Assembly (NCBI GenBank): GCA_903970465.1
Contig: CAJCIO010000024.1
Coordinates: 1 to 45,549, forward strand
Direction of reading: 5' to 3'
Length of the DNA: 45,549 nt
Source: Gammaproteobacteria bacterium
GTDB taxonomy: Bacteria > Pseudomonadota > Gammaproteobacteria > Pseudomonadales > Pseudomonadaceae
Shown here one piece after another: positions 35,843 to 44,366 of this stretch. The first letter of the stretch is position 1; each line of letters opens with the position of its first letter. Made by a program: the position numbers and the translations under genes. Below the pieces are notes generated by a model. The model did not search any database. It saw only the letters and a program-made list of their open reading frames with translations, and was not told where the DNA came from.

Positions 35843-35851
35843 GATCGCTCC

Positions 35852-37132
35852 TCAGCTGAATGATCCGGGTGCAGAGCAGGCGCGGTACAGCAGCGCCGTC
35901 AGCATACGCAGGCCGTTGCGCATATCCTCGTCACGGGTGTACTCCGCTTCGTTATGGGACACGCCGTTGCTGCTGGGGATGAACACCAGGCAAGCGGGGT
36001 ATTTGCGGTTCAGGCTGATGGCATCGTGGCCGGAAACGGTGATGCTGTTGCCGATCGGCAGGCCGAGTTCCTGACCGACGCGATAGGCCAGTTCGGCGAA
36101 GCCAGGGTGCAGTTGTGCCGGTTCACGCAGCACGCTGCTTTCGATCTCGAACGCGGTGTTGGTCTTTAGCGAGATGGCTTCCAGCAAGGCCTGCAGGCGT
36201 TCACCCGCAGCGGCCAGCAGCGCGACGTCCCGCGAGCGGTATTCGATCAGCGCCGACACCTTCGAGGGCACCACATTGGGCGAATTCGGATAGATTTCCA
36301 GGCGCCCGACCGAGCTGTGCATTGCCAGTCCATGCAGCTCGACTTCGGCGCGCACGGCAGTGATGGCGTGGGCGGCGGCCAGCAGGGCATCGCGACGGGC
36401 CGCCATCGGGGTCGGGCCGGTGTGGTTCTGTTCTCCGTCGAAGCGCACGCGGTTCTTCAATGCCGCCCAGGTTTCGCGCACCACACCGATAGCCAGGCCC
36501 TGGCTTTCAAGCTCGGGGCCTTGCTCGACATGGATCTCGACGTAACCGGCCACGGGCAGGTCGACCAGGTTGTCGCCCAGATAGCCAATGGCGCGCAGGG
36601 CGTCCTGCAGTGTCACGCCGTCACCGTCGCGGCAGGCCCAGGCTTGTTCCAGGCCCATGGCGCCGGTGAACACACTGCTGCCGATCAGGCTGGGCTGGAA
36701 GCGAGCGCCTTCTTCATTGGTCCAGTTGACCACCGCCAGGTTGCAGGCCGGTGCCTCGCCGCGTTCGCGCATCTGCCGCGCCAGGCTAGCGATGGCCACT
36801 GCACCGGCCAGGACCCCGTAGATGCCATCGAAACGTCCGGCACTGGGCTGGCTGTCCAGGTGCGAGCCGCAGAGGATAAAAGGCGCCGCCGGGTCGAAGG
36901 TGATCAAGCCAAAAATATTACCCACTGCATCGACGCGCACTTCAAAACCGTGCGCGGTCAACCAGGCACAGAACAGGTCACGTACCTGACCGTCCTCGGC
37001 CGAGGCCGAGAGTCGATGCAAGCCTCCGGCGGGTGTAGCGCCGATGGCTGAACTCTGCCGAAACAGCGCCTCGAATGCTGCGAGGTCGGCTGCGCTCGGC
37101 AACAGCGGTTCAGGGGTAAAGGATTTCGACAT
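35852..37132 (-). CDS. N-carbamoyl-amino-acid hydrolase/allantoate amidohydrolase-like
   Basis: A 426-aa zinc/manganese M20 enzyme of the HyuC/AllC group. Metal ligands are in CGSHLDSQPSAGRFDG, WTNEEGARFQ and YVEIHVEQGPELE, the dimer-domain motif is NHTGPTPMAARRDA, and the last His is in NGVSHNEAEYT. It hydrolyses an N-carbamoyl or ureido group. GGAG lies 9 nt before the ATG. Its start overlaps the 3' end of the DeoR gene by 23 nt, tying regulator and enzyme into one transcript. Confidence 0.93.
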   Translation of the reverse strand: MSKSFTPEPLLPSAADLAAFEALFRQSSAIGATPAGGLHRLSASAEDGQVRDLFCAWLTAHGFEVRVDAVGNIFGLITFDPAAPFILCGSHLDSQPSAGRFDGIYGVLAGAVAIASLARQMRERGEAPACNLAVVNWTNEEGARFQPSLIGSSVFTGAMGLEQAWACRDGDGVTLQDALRAIGYLGDNLVDLPVAGYVEIHVEQGPELESQGLAIGVVRETWAALKNRVRFDGEQNHTGPTPMAARRDALLAAAHAITAVRAEVELHGLAMHSSVGRLEIYPNSPNVVPSKVSALIEYRSRDVALLAAAGERLQALLEAISLKTNTAFEIESSVLREPAQLHPGFAELAYRVGQELGLPIGNSITVSGHDAISLNRKYPACLVFIPSSNGVSHNEAEYTRDEDMRNGLRMLTALLYRACSAPGSFS

Positions 37133-37868
37133 TATCTTGCTCCAGGCGGGCCGCAAAATCGTCCGACAACGGGCGATTGGTGACCACGGTCGTAATCGCT
37201 GCAAACGGCAGCGTATTGATGAAGGTCCGATGCCCGAACTTGGCGTCGTCAGCCAGCACCACACTGCGCAGGCAGTGCTTGGCCAGGGTGCGACGCAGCA
37301 GTGCTTCGGGCTCTTCGTAATCCATGAAGCCGAGTGTCAGGTCCACTGCGCCAATGCCCATGAAGGCGATGTCGTAATGAAACTGACGGGCGAATTCCAG
37401 GGTGTGGGCGCCGATCAGGGCGTTGTCGTTGCGACGCACATCCCCGGGGGCCACCAGCACCGCGTTATCGCTGTGCTGCGTGATCAGTTGGGCGATATCC
37501 AGCGAGTTGGTGATGATTTTCAACTGGCTGAAGCGGGTCAGTTGCTGAGCCAGGGCCAGGGTCGAGGTGCCGGTGTCGAGGAAGATCGCCATGCCTTCGC
37601 TGACCAGTTGCGCGGCGCGCGTGGCCAGCTTGGCCTTGGCCTGGGTCTTGATGCGGGTGCGCACTTGCAGAGGCTGTTCTTCATTGGGCCGCGGCAAGAT
37701 GGCGCCGCCATGAATGCGCCGCAACTTGCCGGCTTCCTCGAGGTATTTGAAGTCCCGGCGGATGGTCTCTTCGGAGACGAACATCGATTGAGCGAGGTCC
37801 GACGCTTTGACGCGTTGGTGCTGCGCCAGCAGGCGCATGATTTCGTCCAGACGAGGCTGATTGAGCAT
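37110..37868 (-). CDS. DeoR-family transcriptional regulator
   Basis: A 252-aa repressor of typical DeoR length. The N-terminal helix-turn-helix reads RLDEIMRLLAQHQRVKASDL and MFVSEETIRRDFKYLE, followed by the hinge RIHGGAI. The sugar-phosphate-sensing domain has GMAIFLDTGTSTLALA and ITNSLDIAQ. DeoR proteins usually sense phosphorylated metabolites, which would fit the two kinases encoded downstream (inference). The ribosome site is weak. The frame is open further upstream but without homology. It leads the amidohydrolase-kinase-symporter operon. Confidence 0.92.
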   Translation of the reverse strand: MLNQPRLDEIMRLLAQHQRVKASDLAQSMFVSEETIRRDFKYLEEAGKLRRIHGGAILPRPNEEQPLQVRTRIKTQAKAKLATRAAQLVSEGMAIFLDTGTSTLALAQQLTRFSQLKIITNSLDIAQLITQHSDNAVLVAPGDVRRNDNALIGAHTLEFARQFHYDIAFMGIGAVDLTLGFMDYEEPEALLRRTLAKHCLRSVVLADDAKFGHRTFINTLPFAAITTVVTNRPLSDDFAARLEQDNVEILYP

Positions 37869-38136
37869 GGGGCAAAGGTTCCGCTGCAAAGTGAAGCCGC
37901 CAGTGTACCGGCGCCGGCTGTGGCTCGGGGTGCGTGCTCGGCGCGGTAAACGCTGGAGCGTCGCCCAAGTAGCCGCCAGCTCGGCCGATGCCGAGCGTGG
38001 GAGCGTGCTGGAAGCTGACGCCATGTTTGACCGGGACACAGGTACCTCTCACTCGTATCGTGGTGAAAGGGCAGTCATGAGCAAAGGGGTAAACCATCGG
38101 GCGGGCTTCGTTCGAGTCCGCTCCGAGCCTTGAAAC

Positions 38137-39567
38137 TTACCGGGTCAGCACGGGAGGCAAATGCTGATCCCAGGGGGCAATGGCTTCAAAGGCGGCGCAA
38201 AATTGCAGCACATCGGCATCGGCAAAACGGCGGCCGACCACTTGCAGGCCGATGGGCAAGCCGCTCGGGCTGAAGCCGCAGGGCACGCTGGCTGCCGGGT
38301 TGCCGGTGATGTTGAAAGGGTAGGTAAAGGGCGTCCAGCGTGCCCAGGGCACCGCGCCGTCCTGGCCGCCATGGCCCGCCGGGGCCACGTCATCGGCGGC
38401 GAACGGCAGGATCGGCAAGGTCGGCAGCAACAGCAGGTCGAACGTGTTGAACAGCGCGTGGACCTGATTGGCGAAGGCGGCGCGCTGTTGCACGGCGTTG
38501 AGGTAGCCGGCCAGGTCGTAATCGGCCGAGCGCCTGATCAACTCGGCGAAGCCTGGGTCGAGTTGGTCCATCTGGTTGACCAGCGCTTTGCCATAGGCGA
38601 TGCCACGCCCGCCCACCCAGAGGGTTTCGAAGGTGGCCAGCGGGTCTTGCCAGTCCAGGGTGCGCGTGGTGATGGTCACGGGCAACGCCTGAGCTATCTG
38701 TTGCACGGCGGCTTCGACTGCCGAGGCGATCACCGGGTCGACCGGCGTCTCGAACAAGGTCCGGCAGTAGGCGATGCGCAGTGGCCGTAACGGTTGTTCG
38801 CAGCGCGCCAGATAGGATTCGGTGGGGGCTGGCAGGGCCTGGTGATCCAGTGGATCGGGGCCGGACAGAATATCGAACAGCAACGCGCTGTCACGCACCG
38901 TGCGGGTGATGGGGCCCGCGTGGCTGAGCATCTCGGTGGCCGACCAAGGCCAGGTCGGAATCCGCCCCAACGAGCCTTTTAGTGCAAAGGCGCCGCAGAA
39001 GGCGCCGGGAATCCGTACCGAACCGCCGCCATCCGAACCCAGTGTCGCCGGCACCATGCGCGCCGCCACGGCAATGGCCGAACCGGAACTTGAACCGCCG
39101 CTGGTGAGTTGTGGATCCCACGGGTTGCGACCATTGCCGAACACCCGCGAGGTGCTGGCGCCGGTCCAGCCAAATTCGGTAGTGGCGGTTTTGCCAAGGA
39201 TGATCGCGCCGGCGTCCTTGAGGCGCCGGATGATCGGCGCATCCTGCACGGGCACATTGTCGAGGCCGGTCAGCGAACCCTTGGTGGTGCGCAATCCGGC
39301 GGTGGAAAACAGGTCCTTGATGCCGAAGGGCACCCCATGCAGCGGGCCGCGAGAATGGCCGGCAAGGGCTTCGGCGGTCATGACCCGGGCCTGCTCCAGG
39401 GCAGCCTCGGCATACACGTCGCCAAAGGCATTAAGTGTGGGATTGTGGGTTTCTATCGCCAGAAGACTGGATTCGACCAACTGCACGGGCGTCAGCCGAC
39501 CCTCACGAATGCGCGCGGCTGCTTCGATGACGCTGGGCATGGATGAGGGGTGTTGATCCGTATTCAT
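38137..39567 (-). CDS. Amidase-signature family hydrolase
   Basis: A 476-aa enzyme with the triad Lys84 (GIKDLF), Ser159 ([10 protein letters not shown]) and Ser183 (SDGGGSVRIPG), the normal arrangement and length. The substrate is unknown. It stands 268 nt upstream of the DeoR gene on the same strand and has its own well-formed promoter (39623-39651), so it may be separately transcribed. It is distinct in sequence from the other two amidases in the window, so it is not a recent duplicate. Confidence 0.93.
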   Translation of the reverse strand: MNTDQHPSSMPSVIEAAARIREGRLTPVQLVESSLLAIETHNPTLNAFGDVYAEAALEQARVMTAEALAGHSRGPLHGVPFGIKDLFSTAGLRTTKGSLTGLDNVPVQDAPIIRRLKDAGAIILGKTATTEFGWTGASTSRVFGNGRNPWDPQLTSGGSSSGSAIAVAARMVPATLGSDGGGSVRIPGAFCGAFALKGSLGRIPTWPWSATEMLSHAGPITRTVRDSALLFDILSGPDPLDHQALPAPTESYLARCEQPLRPLRIAYCRTLFETPVDPVIASAVEAAVQQIAQALPVTITTRTLDWQDPLATFETLWVGGRGIAYGKALVNQMDQLDPGFAELIRRSADYDLAGYLNAVQQRAAFANQVHALFNTFDLLLLPTLPILPFAADDVAPAGHGGQDGAVPWARWTPFTYPFNITGNPAASVPCGFSPSGLPIGLQVVGRRFADADVLQFCAAFEAIAPWDQHLPPVLTR

Positions 39568-39622
39568 TGGCTATTCCGCAAGTGCTAGGTGAATGCTCGA
39601 GTGAATCCTTGGGCGTCGAGGC

Positions 39623-39651
39623 ATTAAAGTCAGCGGAGAAAAAAGAGTCAA
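39623..39651 (-). promoter_or_regulatory. Sigma-70-type promoter for the amidase gene
   Basis: On the minus strand TTGACT (39651-39646) and TTTAAT (39628-39623) are separated by exactly 17 nt in an AT-rich stretch, about 55 nt upstream of the amidase ATG at 39567. Confidence 0.7.
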
Positions 39652-39805
39652 GTGGGTTTTGTTGAATGTGTTGGGTTTGTGGTTATTTGTTTTTTTTGGC
39701 GCCAGAAGGGTGCAGGAACAGCAGGTGTTCTTGTCGAAAAAGGGTGTCGCGCCCTCGAATGGGGCGGGGTATTTGCAAATGTTTTGCGCCATCGGGACCT
39801 GCCTC

Positions 39806-39881
39806 TTCGCGAGCAAGCTTGGCTCCCGCAGCGTTGACCGATCTTGAGTCGTCAAGCTGTGGGAGCAAGGCGTACCCGCCA
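39806..39881. repeat. Degenerate REP inverted pair
   Basis: TTCGCGAGCAAGC...GCAG (39806-39831) and CTGTGGGAGCAAGG...CCCGCC (39857-39881) resemble the perfect REP pair at 30918-30986 with several substitutions. Confidence 0.7.
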
Positions 39882-39949
39882 AGCCTCAGCCCAGTCGATA
39901 GCGTTGCGGGCACGCTATGCGACGCCGCGGGCGCCTGCCTCGCACTGTT

Positions 39950-40750
39950 TCAGCCTGTCAGGCCAGTGACGTGGCGTTGCATCTCAATGATCCGCTGGTA
40001 GCTCGGCCATTGCGCATCGGCGAAGTCCTGGATGCGAAGTACGTGGGCTAACTGCGGTGAGCTTTGCAGGGTCGTGGACAGCGCCGCCCGGATCAGCACG
40101 ATCTGTTCGGTGCTCAAGGAGAGGGAGCCGATCAGTGGCAATCCCGGTGCCGACGCCGTCCAGCCGAGGGTGCGGATCTGTGTGAGCCGCTCGGGATGTT
40201 CGTCAGCCAGATGCGCCCAGGTCACTGGGTCTATCGCGGCGATATCAGCCCGGCCGTCGCGCACCAACTCGACGCTGTTCACGTGGCCACCTGAGACCAC
40301 TATTTCCCGAAAGAAATCGCCGTTTTCAGCCAAAGGCGCCACGGCGTGGCGCAAGGCGTTCATGCCGCTGTGGGAGTCCTCGCCGTTGATCACCGCGACG
40401 CTCCCACGCAGGTCGGCCAGTGTCTTGAAGGGGCTGTGTTCGGCGACGATCAGCCGGCTGCTGTACTCGCCATCGTTGAAGCCTTCGGCTCGGTAGCGAG
40501 GCAGCGCCAGCAAGCTGACCTTGCCCTGCAAGCGTGTCATCAGCGGATAGCCGCAGGTTTGCGACAACAGCAGATGCGGGTCCAGCCAATGCTCATCGAT
40601 GTGGTTGAAATCGGGCTCGATAAGGGTGATGGGTTCGTTCCAGCCCAGTCCCTGGAGTGTCTTTGAAAAAGCTTCGAGAAAGGCGCTGTTTGCCTCGTGC
40701 AAAGGCGTCGTGATCCTGTACATGGGCAGCGAAACTTTCCAGTTGCTCAT
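39950..40750 (-). CDS. PhnD-like substrate-binding-fold protein
   Basis: A 266-aa protein of the PhnD/SsuA/transferrin-like binding fold (SQTCGYPLMTRLQGKVSLLA, LRGSVAVINGEDSHSGMNAL, GRADIAAIDPVTWAHL). It lacks a signal peptide: the N-terminus MSNWKVSLPMYRI is polar, so it may be cytoplasmic. No ABC permease or ATPase is next to it. The ATG overlaps the stop codon of the upstream desaturase gene, so the two are co-translated. Function unknown; ligand sensing for the desaturase is one possibility (inference). Confidence 0.85.
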   Translation of the reverse strand: MSNWKVSLPMYRITTPLHEANSAFLEAFSKTLQGLGWNEPITLIEPDFNHIDEHWLDPHLLLSQTCGYPLMTRLQGKVSLLALPRYRAEGFNDGEYSSRLIVAEHSPFKTLADLRGSVAVINGEDSHSGMNALRHAVAPLAENGDFFREIVVSGGHVNSVELVRDGRADIAAIDPVTWAHLADEHPERLTQIRTLGWTASAPGLPLIGSLSLSTEQIVLIRAALSTTLQSSPQLAHVLRIQDFADAQWPSYQRIIEMQRHVTGLTG

Positions 40751-41703
40751 CAGGCGGCTGCTTCTACGGGGCGCTGTTCCATCGCCGGGTGCGCGGGGTC
40801 ATCCACCGGACGCACCGCGTACTGGCGCAGCAACTGCAGATACCCGCCCGGCACATGGAAGTTGCCGTTGGCGCTGAGGAAGGTGGCGCGCTGCGTTTGA
40901 TAAAACGCCGGCAGTGAATACCAGGGCACGTCCGGGCGAGCATGATGCACGGCGTGCAGGTTGTTGTTGAGGAACAGCAGGCGCGTGAACCAGCCGCCCT
41001 CGTTGATCACCGTGCGCTCAGGCACCATGGGTTGCGCACGGTGTTCGTAAAACGACCGCACCGAGGCCAATGCCAGCGCTGGCCAGGTCACGGCCAGCAG
41101 GTAGTACCAGGCCGGGATGCCGGCATAATGTTCGATGCCATAAAGCATGGCCGCGCAGAGCAGTCCGTGGCCCAGCCACATGGGCGCGCGGCGCCAGTCG
41201 CCGCCGATGATGGTCTGTGATTCGCTGATCAGCAGCGCCAGTACGCCCCACGGCGGGCCGAGCAGCAGGCGACCGAGGAAGGTCTTGCGAATGAGCAGCA
41301 GACGGCGCTTGAACGGCCCGGCCTGGGCCCAGTGGGCTTGGGAAATGTAGGTGCTCTCCGGGTCGATGTCCGGCAGGGTCAGGGTGCTGTCGGTGTGGTG
41401 CAGCAGGTGCGAGTCGCGGTACAGCGCGTACGGATACCACATCGACAGCGGCGCGTAGCCGAACAGTGCGTTCAGCCATGCCCGGCGAGTCGGGTGGCCG
41501 TGGATCAACTCGTGCTGCAGGGACATGAACCAGGCCACCCAGACGGCCAGCAGCGCCGTGGTGATCGGCAGATTCAACAGCTGCGCGCGATAGGCGAAGA
41601 GGATACCGGTCCAGCCGCTGTAGACCGCGATGAGCACGATCCAGGTCGGCCATTCGCCGGGGTACAAACGAGATGGATGGGAGGGGCGATCATTGAGGGT
41701 CAT
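40750..41703 (-). CDS. Membrane fatty-acid desaturase/hydroxylase family protein
   Basis: A 317-aa integral membrane di-iron enzyme. It has three histidine boxes: HELIHGH (about residue 64), HLLHH (about 98) and LHAVHH (about 250). Hydrophobic pairs lie between them (WIVLIAVYSGWTGILFAY, ITTALLAVWVAWF). It would desaturate or hydroxylate an acyl or alkyl chain using oxygen. It lies 204 nt after the NCS1 permease and overlaps the PhnD-like gene. The connection with neighbouring ureide genes is unclear. Confidence 0.9.
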   Translation of the reverse strand: MTLNDRPSHPSRLYPGEWPTWIVLIAVYSGWTGILFAYRAQLLNLPITTALLAVWVAWFMSLQHELIHGHPTRRAWLNALFGYAPLSMWYPYALYRDSHLLHHTDSTLTLPDIDPESTYISQAHWAQAGPFKRRLLLIRKTFLGRLLLGPPWGVLALLISESQTIIGGDWRRAPMWLGHGLLCAAMLYGIEHYAGIPAWYYLLAVTWPALALASVRSFYEHRAQPMVPERTVINEGGWFTRLLFLNNNLHAVHHARPDVPWYSLPAFYQTQRATFLSANGNFHVPGGYLQLLRQYAVRPVDDPAHPAMEQRPVEAAA

Positions 41704-41907
41704 GGCGGTACTGCTTCAGATTAGGCGGCCGAGTGAACGTCGGCTTAGATCATAAGGCTATGGATTTTTGCCCGCCTAGACTGAATCGGAATTTGGTTAT
41801 AGCGGCTGATCCTGATTGCCTGCGTCGTAGCAGAGGATACAAATGATTGCGCCCTAGCGGTTGGATCGAGATCCAGCCCCGGGCGCAGATCACGCAAGGT
41901 CGCCAGG

Positions 41908-43347
41908 CTAGGCCATGACGGGCGCCGTCACCGATTTCACCTCCCGCCGCGCCAGCACCCAATAGAAGGCGCCGCCCAAAAAGCATCCGGTAAACCAGGC
42001 AAAGTTCGCAACCGGCTTGAACCACGGAATAAACGTGAACAGAATCCCGATCACCGTCGCCGCAATCAGCGCCTTGATCGCCGTCGGGTTGAAGCCGTTG
42101 CTGTACCAATACCGCCCATTGGGCGAATCGTCGAACAGCGCATCCACGTCGATCTGCTGTTTTTTCACCCCGTAGTAGTCCACCAGCAGAATCCCGAACA
42201 GCGGGCCGATAAAAGCCGCCAGGACGTCCAGGGTGTAATGGATCACCTCCGGGTTGTTGAACAGATTCCAGGGTGTGATGAAGATCGAGGCGACCGCCGC
42301 GATCATGCCACCGGCCCGCCAACTGATCTTGCTTGGCGCACAGTTGGCGAAGTCGAAAGCCGGGGAGACGAAGTTGGCAACGATGTTGATGCCGATCGTC
42401 GCGGTGACGAAGGCAAAGGCACCGAGCAGCACCGCGACGCTGTTATCGATACGCGCGACGGTGGCGATGGGGTCGTGAAGCATTTCGCCGAACACCGGCA
42501 GGGTGCCGGATACGATCACCACGGTCACCAGCGAGAACGCCAGAAAATTCACCGGCAAGCCCCAGAAGTTGCCGCGTTTGACGTCCGCCATGCTGCGGCA
42601 ATAGCGGCTGAAGTCGCCGAAGTTCAGGGTCGGGCCCGAGAAGTACGAGACCACCAGCGCGGTGGCCATGACGATCTGGCCAAAGGCTTCCCAGCCGCTC
42701 AGGGATTTTTCCGAGAGCGTGAAGCTGATGTTGCTCCAGCCGGCCTTCCAGACGATCCAGCCCGCCAGCATGAACATCACCGCGTAGACGACTGGGCCGG
42801 CCCAGTCGATAAAGCGTCGGATCGAATTCATCCCCGTCCAGAACACCGCCGCCTGGAGCACCCAGAGCACCAGAAAACCCATCCAGCCCAGGTACGACAG
42901 CCCGGCGAATGACGCCTCGGCGTAGTGTTGCATCGAGGGGAAGAAGCGCAGCACCACGATGATCAGCGCGCTGGATGCGAGGTACGTTTGCACGCCGTAC
43001 CAGGCCACGGCGATCAGCCCGCGAATCACCGCAGGGATATTGGCACCGAACACGCCGAAGGCCAGGCGGCAGATCACCGGATACGGCACCGCGGCCTGTT
43101 GGCTGGGCTTGGCCAGCAGGTTGGCGACCACTTGAATGATGCAGATGCCCACGATCAGCGCGATCAGCACCTGCCAGCTGGCGAGGCCGAGGGCGAACAG
43201 GCTGGCGGCGAATACATAGCCGCCGACGCTGTGCACGTCGCTCATCCAGAACGCAAAGATGTTGTACCAGTTCCAGTCCTGCTGCACCGGGCCGAGGTCT
43301 TCGTTGTACAAGCGCGGGCTGTAGCCCTTGGGAAGCTGTGGATTCAT
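41908..43347 (-). CDS. NCS1-family hydantoin/nucleobase permease
   Basis: A 479-aa, twelve-helix symporter of the NCS1 family, to which the hydantoin transporter Mhp1 belongs. Signatures are NWYNIFAFWMSDVHSVGGYV, GVFGANIPAVIRG, and SGPTLNFGDFSRYC. I placed the start at 43347 with AGGAGAG 10 nt upstream. It diverges from the GntR regulator and racemase genes. Together they suggest uptake of a hydantoin, allantoin or related cyclic ureide (inference). Confidence 0.93.
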   Translation of the reverse strand: MNPQLPKGYSPRLYNEDLGPVQQDWNWYNIFAFWMSDVHSVGGYVFAASLFALGLASWQVLIALIVGICIIQVVANLLAKPSQQAAVPYPVICRLAFGVFGANIPAVIRGLIAVAWYGVQTYLASSALIIVVLRFFPSMQHYAEASFAGLSYLGWMGFLVLWVLQAAVFWTGMNSIRRFIDWAGPVVYAVMFMLAGWIVWKAGWSNISFTLSEKSLSGWEAFGQIVMATALVVSYFSGPTLNFGDFSRYCRSMADVKRGNFWGLPVNFLAFSLVTVVIVSGTLPVFGEMLHDPIATVARIDNSVAVLLGAFAFVTATIGINIVANFVSPAFDFANCAPSKISWRAGGMIAAVASIFITPWNLFNNPEVIHYTLDVLAAFIGPLFGILLVDYYGVKKQQIDVDALFDDSPNGRYWYSNGFNPTAIKALIAATVIGILFTFIPWFKPVANFAWFTGCFLGGAFYWVLARREVKSVTAPVMA

Positions 43348-43383
43348 CGTACGCACTCTCCTGGTTGGATGCCGTTCCGCGCA

Positions 43384-43416
43384 TTGCATACGGATGGAGG
43401 CTTTGTTGTATACGAT
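43384..43416. promoter_or_regulatory. Putative GntR operators upstream of the NCS1 gene
   Basis: TTGTATACGAT at 43406-43416 and a variant TTGCATACGGAT at 43384-43395 lie just upstream of the NCS1 start. The core GTATAC palindrome is typical of FCD-type GntR operators. The same 11-mer occurs again before the GntR gene. Confidence 0.6.
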
Positions 43417-43594
43417 GTTCTACGCAGGATGCGTGCCATTTGCGCTTCGGCGGGCCCGGCGCCTGATAGGGAAAGGGTTTTGACTCCGGTGATATCACCT
43501 AGCTACCCAATGTAGACGCCGTTTTGCCCCGTGTAAGTGCGCGGGCGCACACCGGTGGTGCAAGCGATTCGGATGATGGCAAAGGGCATTAAAG

Positions 43595-43605
43595 TTGTAT
43601 ACGAT
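43595..43605. promoter_or_regulatory. Putative GntR operator upstream of gntR
   Basis: An exact copy of TTGTATACGAT, 28 nt before the GntR start codon, suggesting autoregulation and shared control of the divergent permease. Confidence 0.6.
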
Positions 43606-43633
43606 CACCGCAACGTCGCTCTTCAGTGAACCT

Positions 43634-44347
43634 ATGAACGCCCATCTTTTTCCTATCGATCCCGCCCCCGCCCGTGGCAACCAGAGCCGCGATGAGCACA
43701 TCTATCAGGAGATACTCGACGCCATCGTCGAGCATCGCCTGCTGCCCGGTGTACGACTCCCGGAAGATGCCCTGGCGGAGGCGTTCAACGTCAGTCGCAC
43801 CGGCATTCGCAAGGTGCTGCAACGCTTGGCGCTGGAGCGAATGGTGACGCTGCGCCTGCACCGCGGGGCCGAGGTGGCGCAGCCCAGTGCCAAAGAAGCC
43901 CAGGACGTGTTCGCCGCCCGTCAGTTGATCGAGCCTGCGGTGATGCCCGCCGTGGTCGCCAATGCCGACGCCGCGCAACTCAAGCAATTGCGCGCGCTGG
44001 TGGATGAAGAACATCAGGCGCAGAGCCAGGGCCTGCAGAGCCGTGCGATCCAGCTGTCGGCGCGCTTTCATGTGCAGTTGGTGGCACTGGCGGACAATCA
44101 GGTGTTCAGCGAGCAGGTCGCCAGCCTGACCACCCGTTCGTCCCTGATCATCGCCGTCTACGGTTCACGGCGCAGCGTCGGCTGCGACTGCGGAGACCAT
44201 CTTGAACTGGTCGAGCTGCTGGAGCGCGGCGACGCCAGCGCGGCGGCGAAGTGGATGGGCGAGCATCTGACCAGCATTCGGGCCAGCTTGCATATCGACC
44301 CGAAAATCCCGGTCGAGCCGGATTTCAAAAGCCTTTTCAAACGTTGA
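43634..44347 (+). CDS. GntR-family (FCD) transcriptional regulator
   Basis: A 237-aa regulator. The winged helix occupies about residues 15-85 ([40 protein letters not shown]). An FCD ligand domain follows, with metal-ligand-like residues in [11 protein letters not shown], and in [10 protein letters not shown] near the C-terminus. The start is the ATG at 43634; the extension upstream would use TTG. It lies 19 nt upstream of the racemase gene, and a repeated palindromic motif stands before it and before the divergent permease. Confidence 0.92.
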   Translation: MNAHLFPIDPAPARGNQSRDEHIYQEILDAIVEHRLLPGVRLPEDALAEAFNVSRTGIRKVLQRLALERMVTLRLHRGAEVAQPSAKEAQDVFAARQLIEPAVMPAVVANADAAQLKQLRALVDEEHQAQSQGLQSRAIQLSARFHVQLVALADNQVFSEQVASLTTRSSLIIAVYGSRRSVGCDCGDHLELVELLERGDASAAAKWMGEHLTSIRASLHIDPKIPVEPDFKSLFKR

Positions 44348-44366
44348 TTCACGTACCAGGCCGCCC

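Larger units (their letters stand above)
39568..39949. other. Intergenic region with promoter and degenerate REP pair
   Basis: 382 nt without a supported gene. The left part holds the amidase promoter and an unusually T-rich block (39650-39700). The right part holds a degenerate REP inverted pair. Confidence 0.5.
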
